Source: MESE01 sp036675035
Lineage (GTDB): Bacteria; Pseudomonadota; Gammaproteobacteria; Burkholderiales; Burkholderiaceae_D
Direction: 5' to 3'
Assembly (NCBI GenBank): GCA_036675035.1
Contig: JAKFFO010000196.1
Coordinates: 1-7,119 of the forward strand
DNA: 7,119 nucleotides
Below the pieces are notes generated by a model that did no database searches, was not told the origin of the DNA, and saw only the letters and a program-made list of their open reading frames with translations. Made by a program: the position numbers and the translations under genes. Below are positions 1-6,253 of this stretch, one piece after another. Every line of letters begins with the position of its first letter. Within the stretch, counting starts at the first letter, position 1.

Positions 1-467
1 CGCAAGTAGTCATCCGGCAGCAGGATGCCGGAGGCGGTTTCCACGTGCGGCGCAAACACGACGTCGGGCCGGTTGTCGCGGATGGCGGCGACCACTTCGT
101 GCACTGGCGCGGGGATCCATGCCGCCTGCTTGCTGTCGTCGACGCGACGCGCCTTGAGGACCGTGGAGGCAGACGGGATGCCGCCCATGTCGAAGATTTG
201 CGTCCAGCGGTAGCTGAACCAGCCGTTGCGGATCACCAGCGTCTTTTTTCCGGTGGCAAACTGCCGCGCGACCGCTTCCATGCCGAAGGTGCCGCTGCCG
301 GGCACGAGGATGGTCGCGTGCGCGCGGTACACCTCTTTCAGGATGCCGGAGATGTCTTGCATCACGCATTGAAAGCGTTTTGACATGTGGTTGAGTGCGC
401 GGTCGGTGTAGACAACTGAATATTCCAGCAATCCTTCCGGATCGACCCTGGATACCTGATTGGACAT
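1..467 (-). CDS. Class V PLP-dependent aminotransferase, N-terminal part (alanine/serine-glyoxylate type)
   Basis: The first 155 codons are present; the gene runs off the left edge, so about 60% of a usual 370-400 residue protein is missing, including the PLP-binding lysine. Residues 54-65 (LVPGSGTFGMEA) form the glycine-rich cofactor loop of fold-type I class V enzymes. The stretch NGWFSYRW (81-88) and HVETASG (141-147, the family's H-x-E-T-x-x-G motif) also fit alanine-glyoxylate, serine-glyoxylate and serine-pyruvate aminotransferases. The ATG at 467 is chosen because AGGAGA (474-479 on the plus map) lies 6 nt upstream. An out-of-frame ATG overlapping that SD leads to an unrelated, unlikely reading. 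The gene follows gcvP in the same direction but behind a terminator, so it is probably a separate transcription unit. Conversion of glyoxylate to glycine would fit the neighbourhood, but the substrate is inference; the family is secure. Confidence 0.88.
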   Translation of the reverse strand, partial: MSNQVSRVDPEGLLEYSVVYTDRALNHMSKRFQCVMQDISGILKEVYRAHATILVPGSGTFGMEAVARQFATGKKTLVIRNGWFSYRWTQIFDMGGIPSASTVLKARRVDDSKQAAWIPAPVHEVVAAIRDNRPDVVFAPHVETASGILLPDDYL

Positions 468-528
468 GCAGCATCTCCTATGTTGTTGTTCTGTAGAAAA
501 AAGCCTGACGTGCCCAAGTCTACCATTC

Positions 529-563
529 AAAAATAAAGCGGGTAATGCTCTCGCACTACCCGC
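529..563 (-). terminator. Intrinsic terminator of the gcvTHP operon
   Basis: On the minus strand a 10-bp stem (GCGGGTAGTG with CATTACCCGC, one G-U pair; 554-563 and 538-547) closes a 6-nt loop. TTTATTTTT (529-537) follows at once. It begins 35 nt after the gcvP stop codon. It separates gcvP from the aminotransferase gene. Confidence 0.85.
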
Positions 564-598
564 CTCTTTATCGTTTCAGACAGATTATTTGCAGCAGC

Positions 599-3490
599 TT
601 ACTCGTAAGCGGCCATCGGCACACACGAACAGAACAGGTTACGGTCGCCGTACACATTGTCTGCACGGCCCACCGGCGACCAGTACTTTTGCTGGCGCAG
701 CGACGCCACCGGATACGCCGCCACTTCGCGGCTGTAGGCGTGCTCCCACTTGTCCGCCACCATGACTTGCACCGTGTGCGGGGCATTCTTCAAGGGGTTG
801 TCCGTGGCATCGAACTCGCCGGAGGCGACCTTGGCGATTTCCATGCGGATGGCGATCATGGCGTCGATGAAGCGGTCCAGTTCGGCTTGCGATTCGCTTT
901 CGGTCGGCTCGATCATCAGGGTGCCCGGGACCGGGAAGCTCATGGTCGGCGCATGGAAGCCGAAGTCGATCAGGCGCTTGGCGACGTCTTCATTGCTGAT
1001 GCCGGTGGCGTCGGTGATCGGGCGCAGGTCGAGGATGCATTCATGCGCAACCAGGCCATCGTGGCCGGAGTACAGCACCGGATAGTGTGGCGCCAAACGT
1101 TTAGCGATGTAGTTGGCTGCCAGGATGGCCGTCTCGGTCGCAGCTCTTAAACCTTCTGCGCCCATCATCGCGACATACATCCACGAGATCGGCAGGATGC
1201 TGGCCGAACCGAATGGTGCAGCGCTGACTGCGCCGATGCCTTGCTCGCCACGTGTATAGCCGGTGGATTTCTGGTTCGGCAGGAATTGGGCCAGGTGCGC
1301 TGCCACTGCGACCGGGCCCACGCCCGGACCGCCGCCGCCGTGCGGAATGCAGAAGGTCTTGTGCAAATTGAGGTGGCTGACGTCGCCGCCGAACTTGCCG
1401 GGTGCGGCGATGCCGACCATCGCATTCAGGTTGGCGCCGTCGACATAGACCTGGCCGCCATGTGCATGGACGATCTCGCACAGGGACTGGATGCCTTCTT
1501 CAAATACACCGTGGGTGGATGGGTAGGTGACCATCACGGCGGCCAGGTTGGCGCTGTGCTTTTCTGCCTTGGCTTTCAGGTCGGCCAGGTCGACGTTGCC
1601 GCGCTCGTCGCAGGCGACCACGACGACTTCCATGCCGACCATGCTGGCCGAGGCCGGGTTGGTGCCGTGTGCCGACGACGGGATCAGGCAGATATTGCGG
1701 TGGGCTTCGTCACGGGATGCGTGGTAGGCCTGAATCACCAGCAAGCCGGCGTATTCGCCTTGCGAGCCGGCATTCGGCTGCAGTGACACGGCTGCGTAGC
1801 CGGTTGCCGCGCACAGCATCGCTTCCAGCTGATCGATCATTTCGCGGTAGCCGACGGTCTGGTCTGCCGGTGCGAAAGGATGGATATTGGAGAACTCGGG
1901 CCAGGTCACCGGAATCATTTCGCTGGTGGCATTGAGCTTCATGGTGCAGGAGCCGAGCGGAATCATGGTGCGGTCGAGCGCCAGATCCTTGTCCGCCAAG
2001 CTGCGCAGGTACCGCAGCATTTCATGTTCTGCGTGGTAGCGGCTGAAGGTCGGGTGGGTCAGGTAGGCGCTGGTGCGGGTCAATGCCTTGGGCAAGGCAT
2101 CATCGACGCCGGCGTCGATTGCGGCAAAGTCGGGACTCGCTTTGCCTTGTGCAAAGATCGTCCACAGGGTGGCGATGTCGTCACGGGTGATCGTCTCATC
2201 GAGCGAGACGCCGATTTGCGTGGCGCTGATCTGGCGCAGGTTGATGCCGCTTGCCTGCGCTGCCGCGTGCAAAGCTGCTGCATTGCTGACATTGATCGTC
2301 AGCGTATCGAAATAGGTGATGTTGGCGAGCTTGTAGCCCAGTTGCGTCAGACCGGCGGCGAGGATGCCGGTGAAGCGGTGCACGCGTTGCGCGATCTGGC
2401 GCAGGCCAGCCGGGCCGTGGTAGACCGCGTACATCGAGGCGATCACGGCCAGCAAGACTTGCGCGGTGCAGATATTCGATGTGGCTTTTTCACGGCGGAT
2501 ATGTTGTTCGCGGGTCTGCAACGCCAGGCGATACGCCTGGTTGCCTTGCGCATCGATGGAAACACCGACCAGACGGCCCGGCATGTTGCGCTTGAAGGCA
2601 TCGCGCGTCGACATGTAGCCGGCATGCGGGCCGCCGAATCCGAGCGGCACACCGAAACGCTGGCTGTTGCCGACCACGACATCGGCGCCCCACTCGCCCG
2701 GCGGCGTAATCAGGGTCAGCGCCAGCAGGTCGGCGGCGACGATGACCATCGCGCCTTTGGCATGCATGGCAGCGGCATATTCGCGGTAATCGCGGATATC
2801 GCCGTTCGCGCCCGGGTATTGCAGCAGCACGCCGAAACAATCGCTCTCCAGTTCCGTCTTGCCGTTGCAGGTGCGCACCTCGATGCCCAAGGGCTTGGCG
2901 CGGGTCTCGATGACTTCGCGCGTTTGCGGCAACACATCTTCAGCAACGTAGAACACGCTGGAATTCGATTTGCCGACGCGCTGGATCAGCGTCATGGCTT
3001 CAGCGGCAGCGGTGCCTTCATCCAGCATCGACGCATTGGCGATGTCCATGCCGGTCAGGTCGGTGATCATCTGCTGGAAATTCAACATCGCTTCCAGGCG
3101 GCCCTGCGATATCTCCGGCTGGTAGGGCGTGTAAGCGGTGTACCAGGCCGGGTTCTCGAACACGTTGCGCAGGATCACGCCGGGGGTATGGGTGTTGTAA
3201 TAGCCCTGGCCGATCAGCGATTTGAGGACCTTGTTCTTGCCGGCCAGTTTTTTCAGTTGCGCCAGCGCTTCCGGTTCCGATTGCGCCTGGGTGAACTGTC
3301 CGAGCGGCAGCACCTCGCGGCGGCGGATGTTGTCCGGCACGATGGCGTCGATCAATGCGGTGCGGTTTGGATAACCGAGCACGGCCAGCATGGCGGCTTG
3401 TTCGGTTTCGGAAGGGCCGATGTGGCGGGCGATGAAGGCGTCGTGTGCTTCGAGTTCGGTGGTGCTGGGACTTGTGTTGGCGTTTGTCAT
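599..3490 (-). CDS. gcvP: Glycine dehydrogenase (decarboxylating), P protein of the glycine cleavage system
   Basis: The 963-residue protein is a full-length single-chain P protein (E. coli about 957). It uses PLP to decarboxylate glycine and transfers the aminomethyl group to the lipoyl arm of GcvH in the cytoplasm. The N-terminal half carries the family start (HDAFIARHIG) and the LDEGTAAAEAM region. The C-terminal half carries GSCTMKLN (513-520), QPNAGSQGEY (571-580) and HLNLHKTF with the PLP lysine at about K711, followed by a glycine-rich HGGGG run. No frameshift or missing motif was seen. The ATG at 3490 was chosen because the protein then starts just before the conserved N-terminus. The open frame continues 41 codons further up, but only by running into gcvH. 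The SD before this ATG is poor, so the gene may depend on translation of gcvH, whose stop is 38 nt upstream. It is the last gene of gcvT-gcvH-gcvP. Confidence 0.98.
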   Translation of the reverse strand: MTNANTSPSTTELEAHDAFIARHIGPSETEQAAMLAVLGYPNRTALIDAIVPDNIRRREVLPLGQFTQAQSEPEALAQLKKLAGKNKVLKSLIGQGYYNTHTPGVILRNVFENPAWYTAYTPYQPEISQGRLEAMLNFQQMITDLTGMDIANASMLDEGTAAAEAMTLIQRVGKSNSSVFYVAEDVLPQTREVIETRAKPLGIEVRTCNGKTELESDCFGVLLQYPGANGDIRDYREYAAAMHAKGAMVIVAADLLALTLITPPGEWGADVVVGNSQRFGVPLGFGGPHAGYMSTRDAFKRNMPGRLVGVSIDAQGNQAYRLALQTREQHIRREKATSNICTAQVLLAVIASMYAVYHGPAGLRQIAQRVHRFTGILAAGLTQLGYKLANITYFDTLTINVSNAAALHAAAQASGINLRQISATQIGVSLDETITRDDIATLWTIFAQGKASPDFAAIDAGVDDALPKALTRTSAYLTHPTFSRYHAEHEMLRYLRSLADKDLALDRTMIPLGSCTMKLNATSEMIPVTWPEFSNIHPFAPADQTVGYREMIDQLEAMLCAATGYAAVSLQPNAGSQGEYAGLLVIQAYHASRDEAHRNICLIPSSAHGTNPASASMVGMEVVVVACDERGNVDLADLKAKAEKHSANLAAVMVTYPSTHGVFEEGIQSLCEIVHAHGGQVYVDGANLNAMVGIAAPGKFGGDVSHLNLHKTFCIPHGGGGPGVGPVAVAAHLAQFLPNQKSTGYTRGEQGIGAVSAAPFGSASILPISWMYVAMMGAEGLRAATETAILAANYIAKRLAPHYPVLYSGHDGLVAHECILDLRPITDATGISNEDVAKRLIDFGFHAPTMSFPVPGTLMIEPTESESQAELDRFIDAMIAIRMEIAKVASGEFDATDNPLKNAPHTVQVMVADKWEHAYSREVAAYPVASLRQQKYWSPVGRADNVYGDRNLFCSCVPMAAYE

Positions 3491-3528
3491 GATGTCTGGA
3501 ACCGGAGTGGAAATTGCTTGCAGCTGGA

Positions 3529-3906
3529 TCAGCCGATATTCTTGACGTAATCTGCCGCGCTCAGCAGTGCATCTGCATCTGCTGCATTGGCTGGCTTGAC
3601 CTTGAACAGCCATGCGCCGAAAGCGTCGGTGTTGACCGACTCGGGTGTATCGGACAAGGATTCGTTGATGGCGACGACTTCACCGCTGACAGGTGCATAG
3701 ATGTCACTGGCGGCTTTCACCGATTCGATCACGGCGCATTCTTTGCCGGCTGTCAGCGCCTGGCCGATCTTTGGCAATTCCACGTAGACGATATCGCCCA
3801 GGGCATCCTGGGCAAAATCGGTAATGCCTACAGCCATGGTGCCGTCGGCTTCGATACGCACCCATTCGTGGGAGGCGGTGTACTTCAGTTCGGCAGGTGC
3901 ATTCAT
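3529..3906 (-). CDS. gcvH: Glycine cleavage system H protein (lipoyl carrier)
   Basis: The 125-residue protein has the usual length for GcvH. It shuttles the aminomethyl group from P to T, and the reduced lipoyl arm is then reoxidised by the L protein. The start region (KYTASHEWVR), the GITDFAQDALGDIVYVELP strand region and ECAVIESVKAASDIYAPVSGEV are typical. K64 in ESVKAAS is the expected lipoylation site. The C-terminus (ALLSAADYVKNIG) is also typical. A TTG four codons further upstream could extend the frame, but GGAG (3913-3916) sits 6 nt before the ATG at 3906 and overlaps that TTG, so the ATG is the start. The gene lies 71 nt after gcvT and 38 nt before gcvP, in one operon. The lipoylation enzymes (LipA, LipB) are not in the window. 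Confidence 0.98.
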   Translation of the reverse strand: MNAPAELKYTASHEWVRIEADGTMAVGITDFAQDALGDIVYVELPKIGQALTAGKECAVIESVKAASDIYAPVSGEVVAINESLSDTPESVNTDAFGAWLFKVKPANAADADALLSAADYVKNIG

Positions 3907-3912
3907 GATTTG

Positions 3913-3916
3913 CTCC
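3913..3916 (-). promoter_or_regulatory. gcvH ribosome binding site that fixes the start
   Basis: GGAG is spaced 6 nt (CAAATC) from the ATG at 3906. It overlaps the alternative TTG start at 3918, which argues against the four-codon extension. Confidence 0.75.
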
Positions 3917-3977
3917 AAATAGTTAAAAGTTTAAATAGGGTGGGAATGGAAGCTTGTGGCAACTGATCGGTGCTGAT

Positions 3978-5108
3978 TCAGGATACGAGTACTTTACCGT
4001 TGCGGACAAAGGGCAATTTCACCACGGTGGCGGCCAGCTGCTTGTCGCGGATGACGACGTGCACGTTGTCGTCAACCTTGACGCCCATCGGCAAACGCGC
4101 CATGGCGATCGCCTGCTGCATGGTCGGGCTGAATGTGCCGCTGGTGATTTCGCCTTCGCCTTGCGCGGTGATGACTTTTTGGTGCGAGCGCAGGATGCCG
4201 CCTTTTTCGCGCAGGATCAATCCGAGCAGCTGCGCGCTTTGGCCTTGCTGCAGCAAGGCAGACTTGCCGACGAAATCGCGCTCGCTGGCAAGATCCACGG
4301 TCCAGGCCAGACCGGCGTTGAGCGGGTTGACGGTTTCATCCATGTCCTGGCCGTACAGGTTCATGCCGGCTTCCAGGCGCAAGGTATCGCGCGCACCCAG
4401 GCCGGCTGGTTTGACGCCTGCGGCGGCCAATGCATTCCATAACGCGCCGACCTGGTCGGCAGCGACGGCAATCTCGAATCCGTCTTCGCCGGTATAGCCG
4501 GTGCGTGCCAGCATCACCTCGCCGAACGCAGTAGTCGAGACAATGACGGCATTGAAGGGCTTGATTTCAGCGCTGGCTGATTTGGTTTCCGGCAGGACTT
4601 CCCAGGTTTTGCTGCGGGCGTTCGGGCCTTGTACTGCAATCATCCCGTAAGCATTCGGGCCGTCACGGCGCTGCGTGATCGAGATGCCTGCGTTGGTTGC
4701 GGCATTGTGCGCATTCATCCATGCGACATCGTTTTCCGCTGTACCGGCGTTGACCACGAGGCGAAACCAGTTTTCATTAAAGTAGTAAATGATCAGGTCG
4801 TCGACCACGACGCCTTCCGGTGTCAGCATGCAGGAGTAGAGTGCCTTGCCGGGGTTTTGCAATTTGTCGACGTTGTTCGCAACCAGTCCGCGCAAGAAGC
4901 CGCGAACCTTGTCGCCTTCCAGGTCGACGATGCACATGTGCGAGACGTCGAACATGCCGCAATCGCGGCGCACAGCGTGATGTTCTTCGATCTGCGAGCC
5001 GTAATTGACGGGCATGTCCCAACCGCCGAAATCGACCATCTTGGCGCCGGCGGCGCGATGCACCGCATTGAGGGGAGTTGCTTTCGGAGTGCTTGCTGCT
5101 TGCGTCAT
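3978..5108 (-). CDS. gcvT: Aminomethyltransferase, T protein of the glycine cleavage system
   Basis: The 376-residue protein releases ammonia from the aminomethyl-lipoyl arm of GcvH and makes 5,10-methylene-tetrahydrofolate. The N-terminal folate-binding domain starts with TPLNAVHRAAGAKMVDFGGW and the family's GMFDVSHM (51-58). GVVVDDLIIYYF (99-110) contains the aspartate pair corresponding to the catalytic Asp of characterised T proteins. ARDTLRLEAGMNLYGQD (from about 239) is the folate-site signature. The C-terminal barrel ends with GEITSGTFSPTMQQAIAMARLP. The ATG at 5108 is preferred because the family starts a few residues before TPL. The frame is open 52 codons further upstream, but that stretch runs back into the riboswitch RNA. 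The SD is weak (GAGA about 5 nt upstream). It is the first gene of the operon and is controlled by the glycine riboswitch 84 nt upstream. Confidence 0.98.
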   Translation of the reverse strand: MTQAASTPKATPLNAVHRAAGAKMVDFGGWDMPVNYGSQIEEHHAVRRDCGMFDVSHMCIVDLEGDKVRGFLRGLVANNVDKLQNPGKALYSCMLTPEGVVVDDLIIYYFNENWFRLVVNAGTAENDVAWMNAHNAATNAGISITQRRDGPNAYGMIAVQGPNARSKTWEVLPETKSASAEIKPFNAVIVSTTAFGEVMLARTGYTGEDGFEIAVAADQVGALWNALAAAGVKPAGLGARDTLRLEAGMNLYGQDMDETVNPLNAGLAWTVDLASERDFVGKSALLQQGQSAQLLGLILREKGGILRSHQKVITAQGEGEITSGTFSPTMQQAIAMARLPMGVKVDDNVHVVIRDKQLAATVVKLPFVRNGKVLVS

Positions 5109-5191
5109 GGGAGTCTCGATACCAGAATAATGGGGACGACAAAATACGAGCAATGAACATCCGTCCATTACACGCGATGAAATCGCAGCCC

Positions 5192-5389
5192 ACCCTGTCC
5201 TGATACCTGAGAGATTACGGAATAGAACACACTCCGTGCGCACCTTCGGTGGATAGTTCGGCAACCGTGCCGCTATCGCTCTCCAGAGTTTGGGGAATAT
5301 GCTTCCCCGTTTGACCGGTCCTTTTGCCTGAGAGTTTGTTGGGTGTTAGCCCCTTCGGCGGCAGCTGCTTGCTGCGCTCTCCCGATCAA
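5192..5389 (-). promoter_or_regulatory. Tandem glycine riboswitch (two aptamers) in the gcvT leader
   Basis: Read on the minus strand, aptamer I spans 5389-5311. P1 is TTGATCG with CGGTCAA (7 bp, one G-U). It then has GGGAGAGC, a P2 stem GCAGC/GCTGC, the conserved CCGCCGAAGGGGC, and CTCTCAGGCAAAAGGAC. Aptamer II spans 5289-5192. P1 is ACTCT with AGGGT, followed by GGAGAGC, a long P2 (GATAG/CTATC stacked on CGGCA/TGCCG), CCACCGAAGGTGC, an ACGGA/TCCGT stem and CTCTCAGGTATCAGGAC. These are the conserved blocks of the glycine riboswitch class, which usually turns gcv operons on when glycine is abundant. The 21-nt linker (5290-5310) contains its own hairpin. The 83 nt between aptamer II and the gcvT ATG shows no stem followed by a U-run, so control may be at translation (inference). 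Confidence 0.97.
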
Positions 5390-5397
5390 GTTCGGCG

Positions 5398-5426
5398 ATT
5401 ATATAAGAGTTGTTTCAGCTTGAGAA
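5398..5426 (-). promoter_or_regulatory. Predicted sigma70 promoter of gcvTHP
   Basis: The minus strand shows a perfect -10 TATAAT (5398-5403), 17 nt after TTCTCA (5421-5426; 4 of 6 match to TTGACA). The expected start is near 5391-5393, only a few nucleotides before P1 of riboswitch aptamer I. The -35 DNA is shared with a plus-strand promoter facing the other way. Confidence 0.65.
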
Positions 5427-5447
5427 TGCCGATGTCGAAATGATAAT
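5420..5447 (+). promoter_or_regulatory. Predicted plus-strand promoter divergent from gcvT
   Basis: TTGAGA (5420-5425, 5 of 6 to TTGACA) is followed after 16 nt by GATAAT (5442-5447, 5 of 6 to TATAAT). The expected start is near 5454. No protein gene on the plus strand follows. What follows is a short leader, a large hairpin and a U-rich run. The -35 overlaps the gcvT -35 almost base for base, so RNA polymerase probably cannot occupy both promoters at once. This is a prediction from consensus only. Confidence 0.45.
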
Positions 5448-5461
5448 AATTATTACTATCA
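5441..5461. promoter_or_regulatory. Fur-type operator (AT-rich dyad)
   Basis: The 15-mer TGATAATAATTATTA (5441-5455) matches the 7-1-7 Fur half-site pattern TGATAAT-N-ATTATCA at 13 of 14 positions. A second copy offset by 6 nt (5447-5461) matches 11 of 14. Against the classic 19-bp Fur box, 5442-5460 matches 15 of 19. It covers the -10 and start region of the plus-strand promoter, the usual repressing position, and ends 15 bp upstream of the gcvT -35. Fur itself is not in the window. AT-richness alone could give part of this match. Confidence 0.55.
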
Positions 5462-5551
5462 ATCCATGTCATGACACCAGGAGCAGTTCTGAGATTCAAC
5501 CATTGCGTTATACGGATGGTCAAAAATCAGAACCGGCTCCTGTTTCTCTTT
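5454..5551 (+). ncRNA. Candidate small RNA, possibly iron-regulated, between gcvT and slyD
   Basis: The candidate transcript is about 98 nt. It is bounded by the predicted plus-strand promoter with a Fur-type site over its -10 and by a hairpin with a U-rich tail (TTTCTCTTT, 5543-5551). Its 5' end holds about 24 nt before the main hairpin and includes a 10-nt perfect palindrome (TGTCATGACA, 5467-5476). The rest folds into the 65-nt compound hairpin. The arrangement (Fur site, short RNA, intrinsic end) is that of RyhB/PrrF/NrrF-type iron-stress RNAs, but I see no sequence identity that would assign it to one of them. It would also be antisense to read-through RNA from slyD. No transcription evidence is available, so this is an inference from layout. 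Confidence 0.35.
5478..5551 (+). terminator. Long compound hairpin with U-rich tail, plus-strand terminator candidate
   Basis: The outer arms pair as CAGGAGC (5478-5484) with GCTCCTG (5536-5542) and GTTCTGA (5486-5492) with TCAGAAC (5527-5533), separated by a 1x2 internal loop. Inside, ACCAT (5499-5503) pairs with ATGGT (5516-5520) and CGT (5506-5508) with ACG (5512-5514). TTTCTCTTT follows on the plus strand. On the minus strand the stem is followed by GTGTCATGACA with no U-run, so it is a poor intrinsic terminator for slyD. It could also be a copy of a dispersed intergenic palindrome. Confidence 0.5.
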
Positions 5552-5554
5552 GAT

Positions 5555-6031
5555 TTAGTGGTGATGGCCGTGCTCGCCATGCACGTGGCCATGCGTGATT
5601 TCCTCTGCGGTGGCTGCACGCACACTTAACACTTCCAAACCTACGCGCAGGGATTTACCGGCCAGCGGGTGGTTGCCATCAAGCATGACTTGATCGCCCT
5701 TAATTTTCATCACGGTGAAAATCTGTTCTTCCCCCGCATCGTTATATCCTTGCAGCGAGCCACCCACTTTGACCCCCGGCGGAAAATCCTGCTTGGGAAT
5801 CGTGCGCAGCAGGTTTTCATCACGCACGCCAAACGCATCTTCAGGCGCCAGATCCAGCGTGGCTTTGAAACCGGCTGCCTGTCCTTGCAGGGCCGCTTCC
5901 AGTTTAGGGAACAAATTGTCGTAGCCACCGTGCAGATATGCAATCGGTGTCTTGCCGCTTTGAATAAGCTTGCCGTTACTTTCAGCAATGGTCAAACGCA
6001 GGGTGACCGCAGTGTCCTTGTCGATTTTCAT
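5555..6031 (-). CDS. slyD: FKBP-type peptidyl-prolyl isomerase, SlyD-like
   Basis: The 158-residue cytoplasmic protein catalyses cis-trans isomerisation of proline bonds and acts as a chaperone. SlyD proteins also bind nickel and other metals and help metallate hydrogenases in some species. FKBP motifs appear in order: YLHGGYDNLFPKLEAAL (32-48), LAPEDAFG (61-68), then the insert-in-flap chaperone domain (about 70-118), and DGNHPLAGKSLRVGLEV (118-134). The C-terminal tail HGHVHGEHGHHH (147-158) has seven histidines and no cysteine. It is shorter than the E. coli tail (196-residue protein) but enough for metal binding. No signal peptide is seen. The ATG at 6031 is the family start (MKIDKDTAVTLRLTI), although its SD is weak. 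It is transcribed toward gcvT, but a promoter region and the riboswitch lie between, so the two are unlikely to share regulation. SlpA is the nearest alternative name; the His tail favours SlyD. Confidence 0.93.
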   Translation of the reverse strand: MKIDKDTAVTLRLTIAESNGKLIQSGKTPIAYLHGGYDNLFPKLEAALQGQAAGFKATLDLAPEDAFGVRDENLLRTIPKQDFPPGVKVGGSLQGYNDAGEEQIFTVMKIKGDQVMLDGNHPLAGKSLRVGLEVLSVRAATAEEITHGHVHGEHGHHH

Positions 6032-6074
6032 GGGTTTTTATCGGGTAAATAGGATTCGAGATTCAGTGCAGGCA

Positions 6075-6103
6075 GTAATATAAACCAAATGCGGCAGCAT
6101 CAA
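6075..6103 (-). promoter_or_regulatory. Possible slyD promoter
   Basis: The minus strand shows TTGATG (6098-6103, 4 of 6) and TATTAC (6075-6080, 4 of 6) with a 17-nt spacer, placing the start about 40 nt before the slyD ATG. TATATT two bases earlier is an alternative -10 with a short spacer. The match is moderate only. Confidence 0.35.
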
Positions 6104-6119
6104 GGCATCAACAGGCCAC

Positions 6120-6136
6120 GTCAGGTCTTGCCTGAA
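6120..6136. repeat. Small dyad upstream of the slyD promoter
   Basis: TCAGG and CCTGA (6121-6125 and 6131-6135) flank TCTTG, giving a 15-bp perfect-arm inverted repeat 18 bp upstream of the putative slyD -35. It could be an operator or chance. Nothing else in 6032-6240 was recognised. Confidence 0.3.
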
Positions 6137-6253
6137 CTTTCCGAATCGTCCCCGGGAGCCGTGAAAAGATCCTCAAGCGCCTGCGATTTCCCTTGCGGCG
6201 GTACCCGGCTGCGGCGACCCGCATATTCTTCTTCGATGTTGTCGCGGTAGCAA

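Noticed and set aside
10..474. Minus-strand frame starting at the ATG at 474
   Set aside because: It is out of frame with the class V aminotransferase, which has clear family motifs and a better spaced SD.
1880..3550. Plus-strand open frame of 556 codons opposite gcvP
   Set aside because: It lies exactly antisense to a fully conserved gcvP. Its product is rich in Arg, His, Asp and Gly with no recognisable domain, as expected from the codon bias of the real gene.
3491..3613. 41-codon upstream extension of GcvP
   Set aside because: It overlaps the 3' end of gcvH in another frame and lies outside the conserved P protein start.
3907..3977. Possible internal promoter before gcvH (TTGCCA then TATTTA)
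   Set aside because: The -35 is good, but the spacer is 19 nt and the -10 matches only 3 of 6. The gap is better read as a normal intra-operon spacer.
5109..5264. 52-codon upstream extension of GcvT
   Set aside because: It translates the riboswitch and leader, has no SD and does not resemble GcvT N-termini.
5471..5629. 52-codon plus-strand open frame starting inside the candidate small RNA
   Set aside because: There is no SD, it runs through the hairpin, and its last half is the antisense of the slyD His tail. A small protein is less likely than a non-coding RNA.
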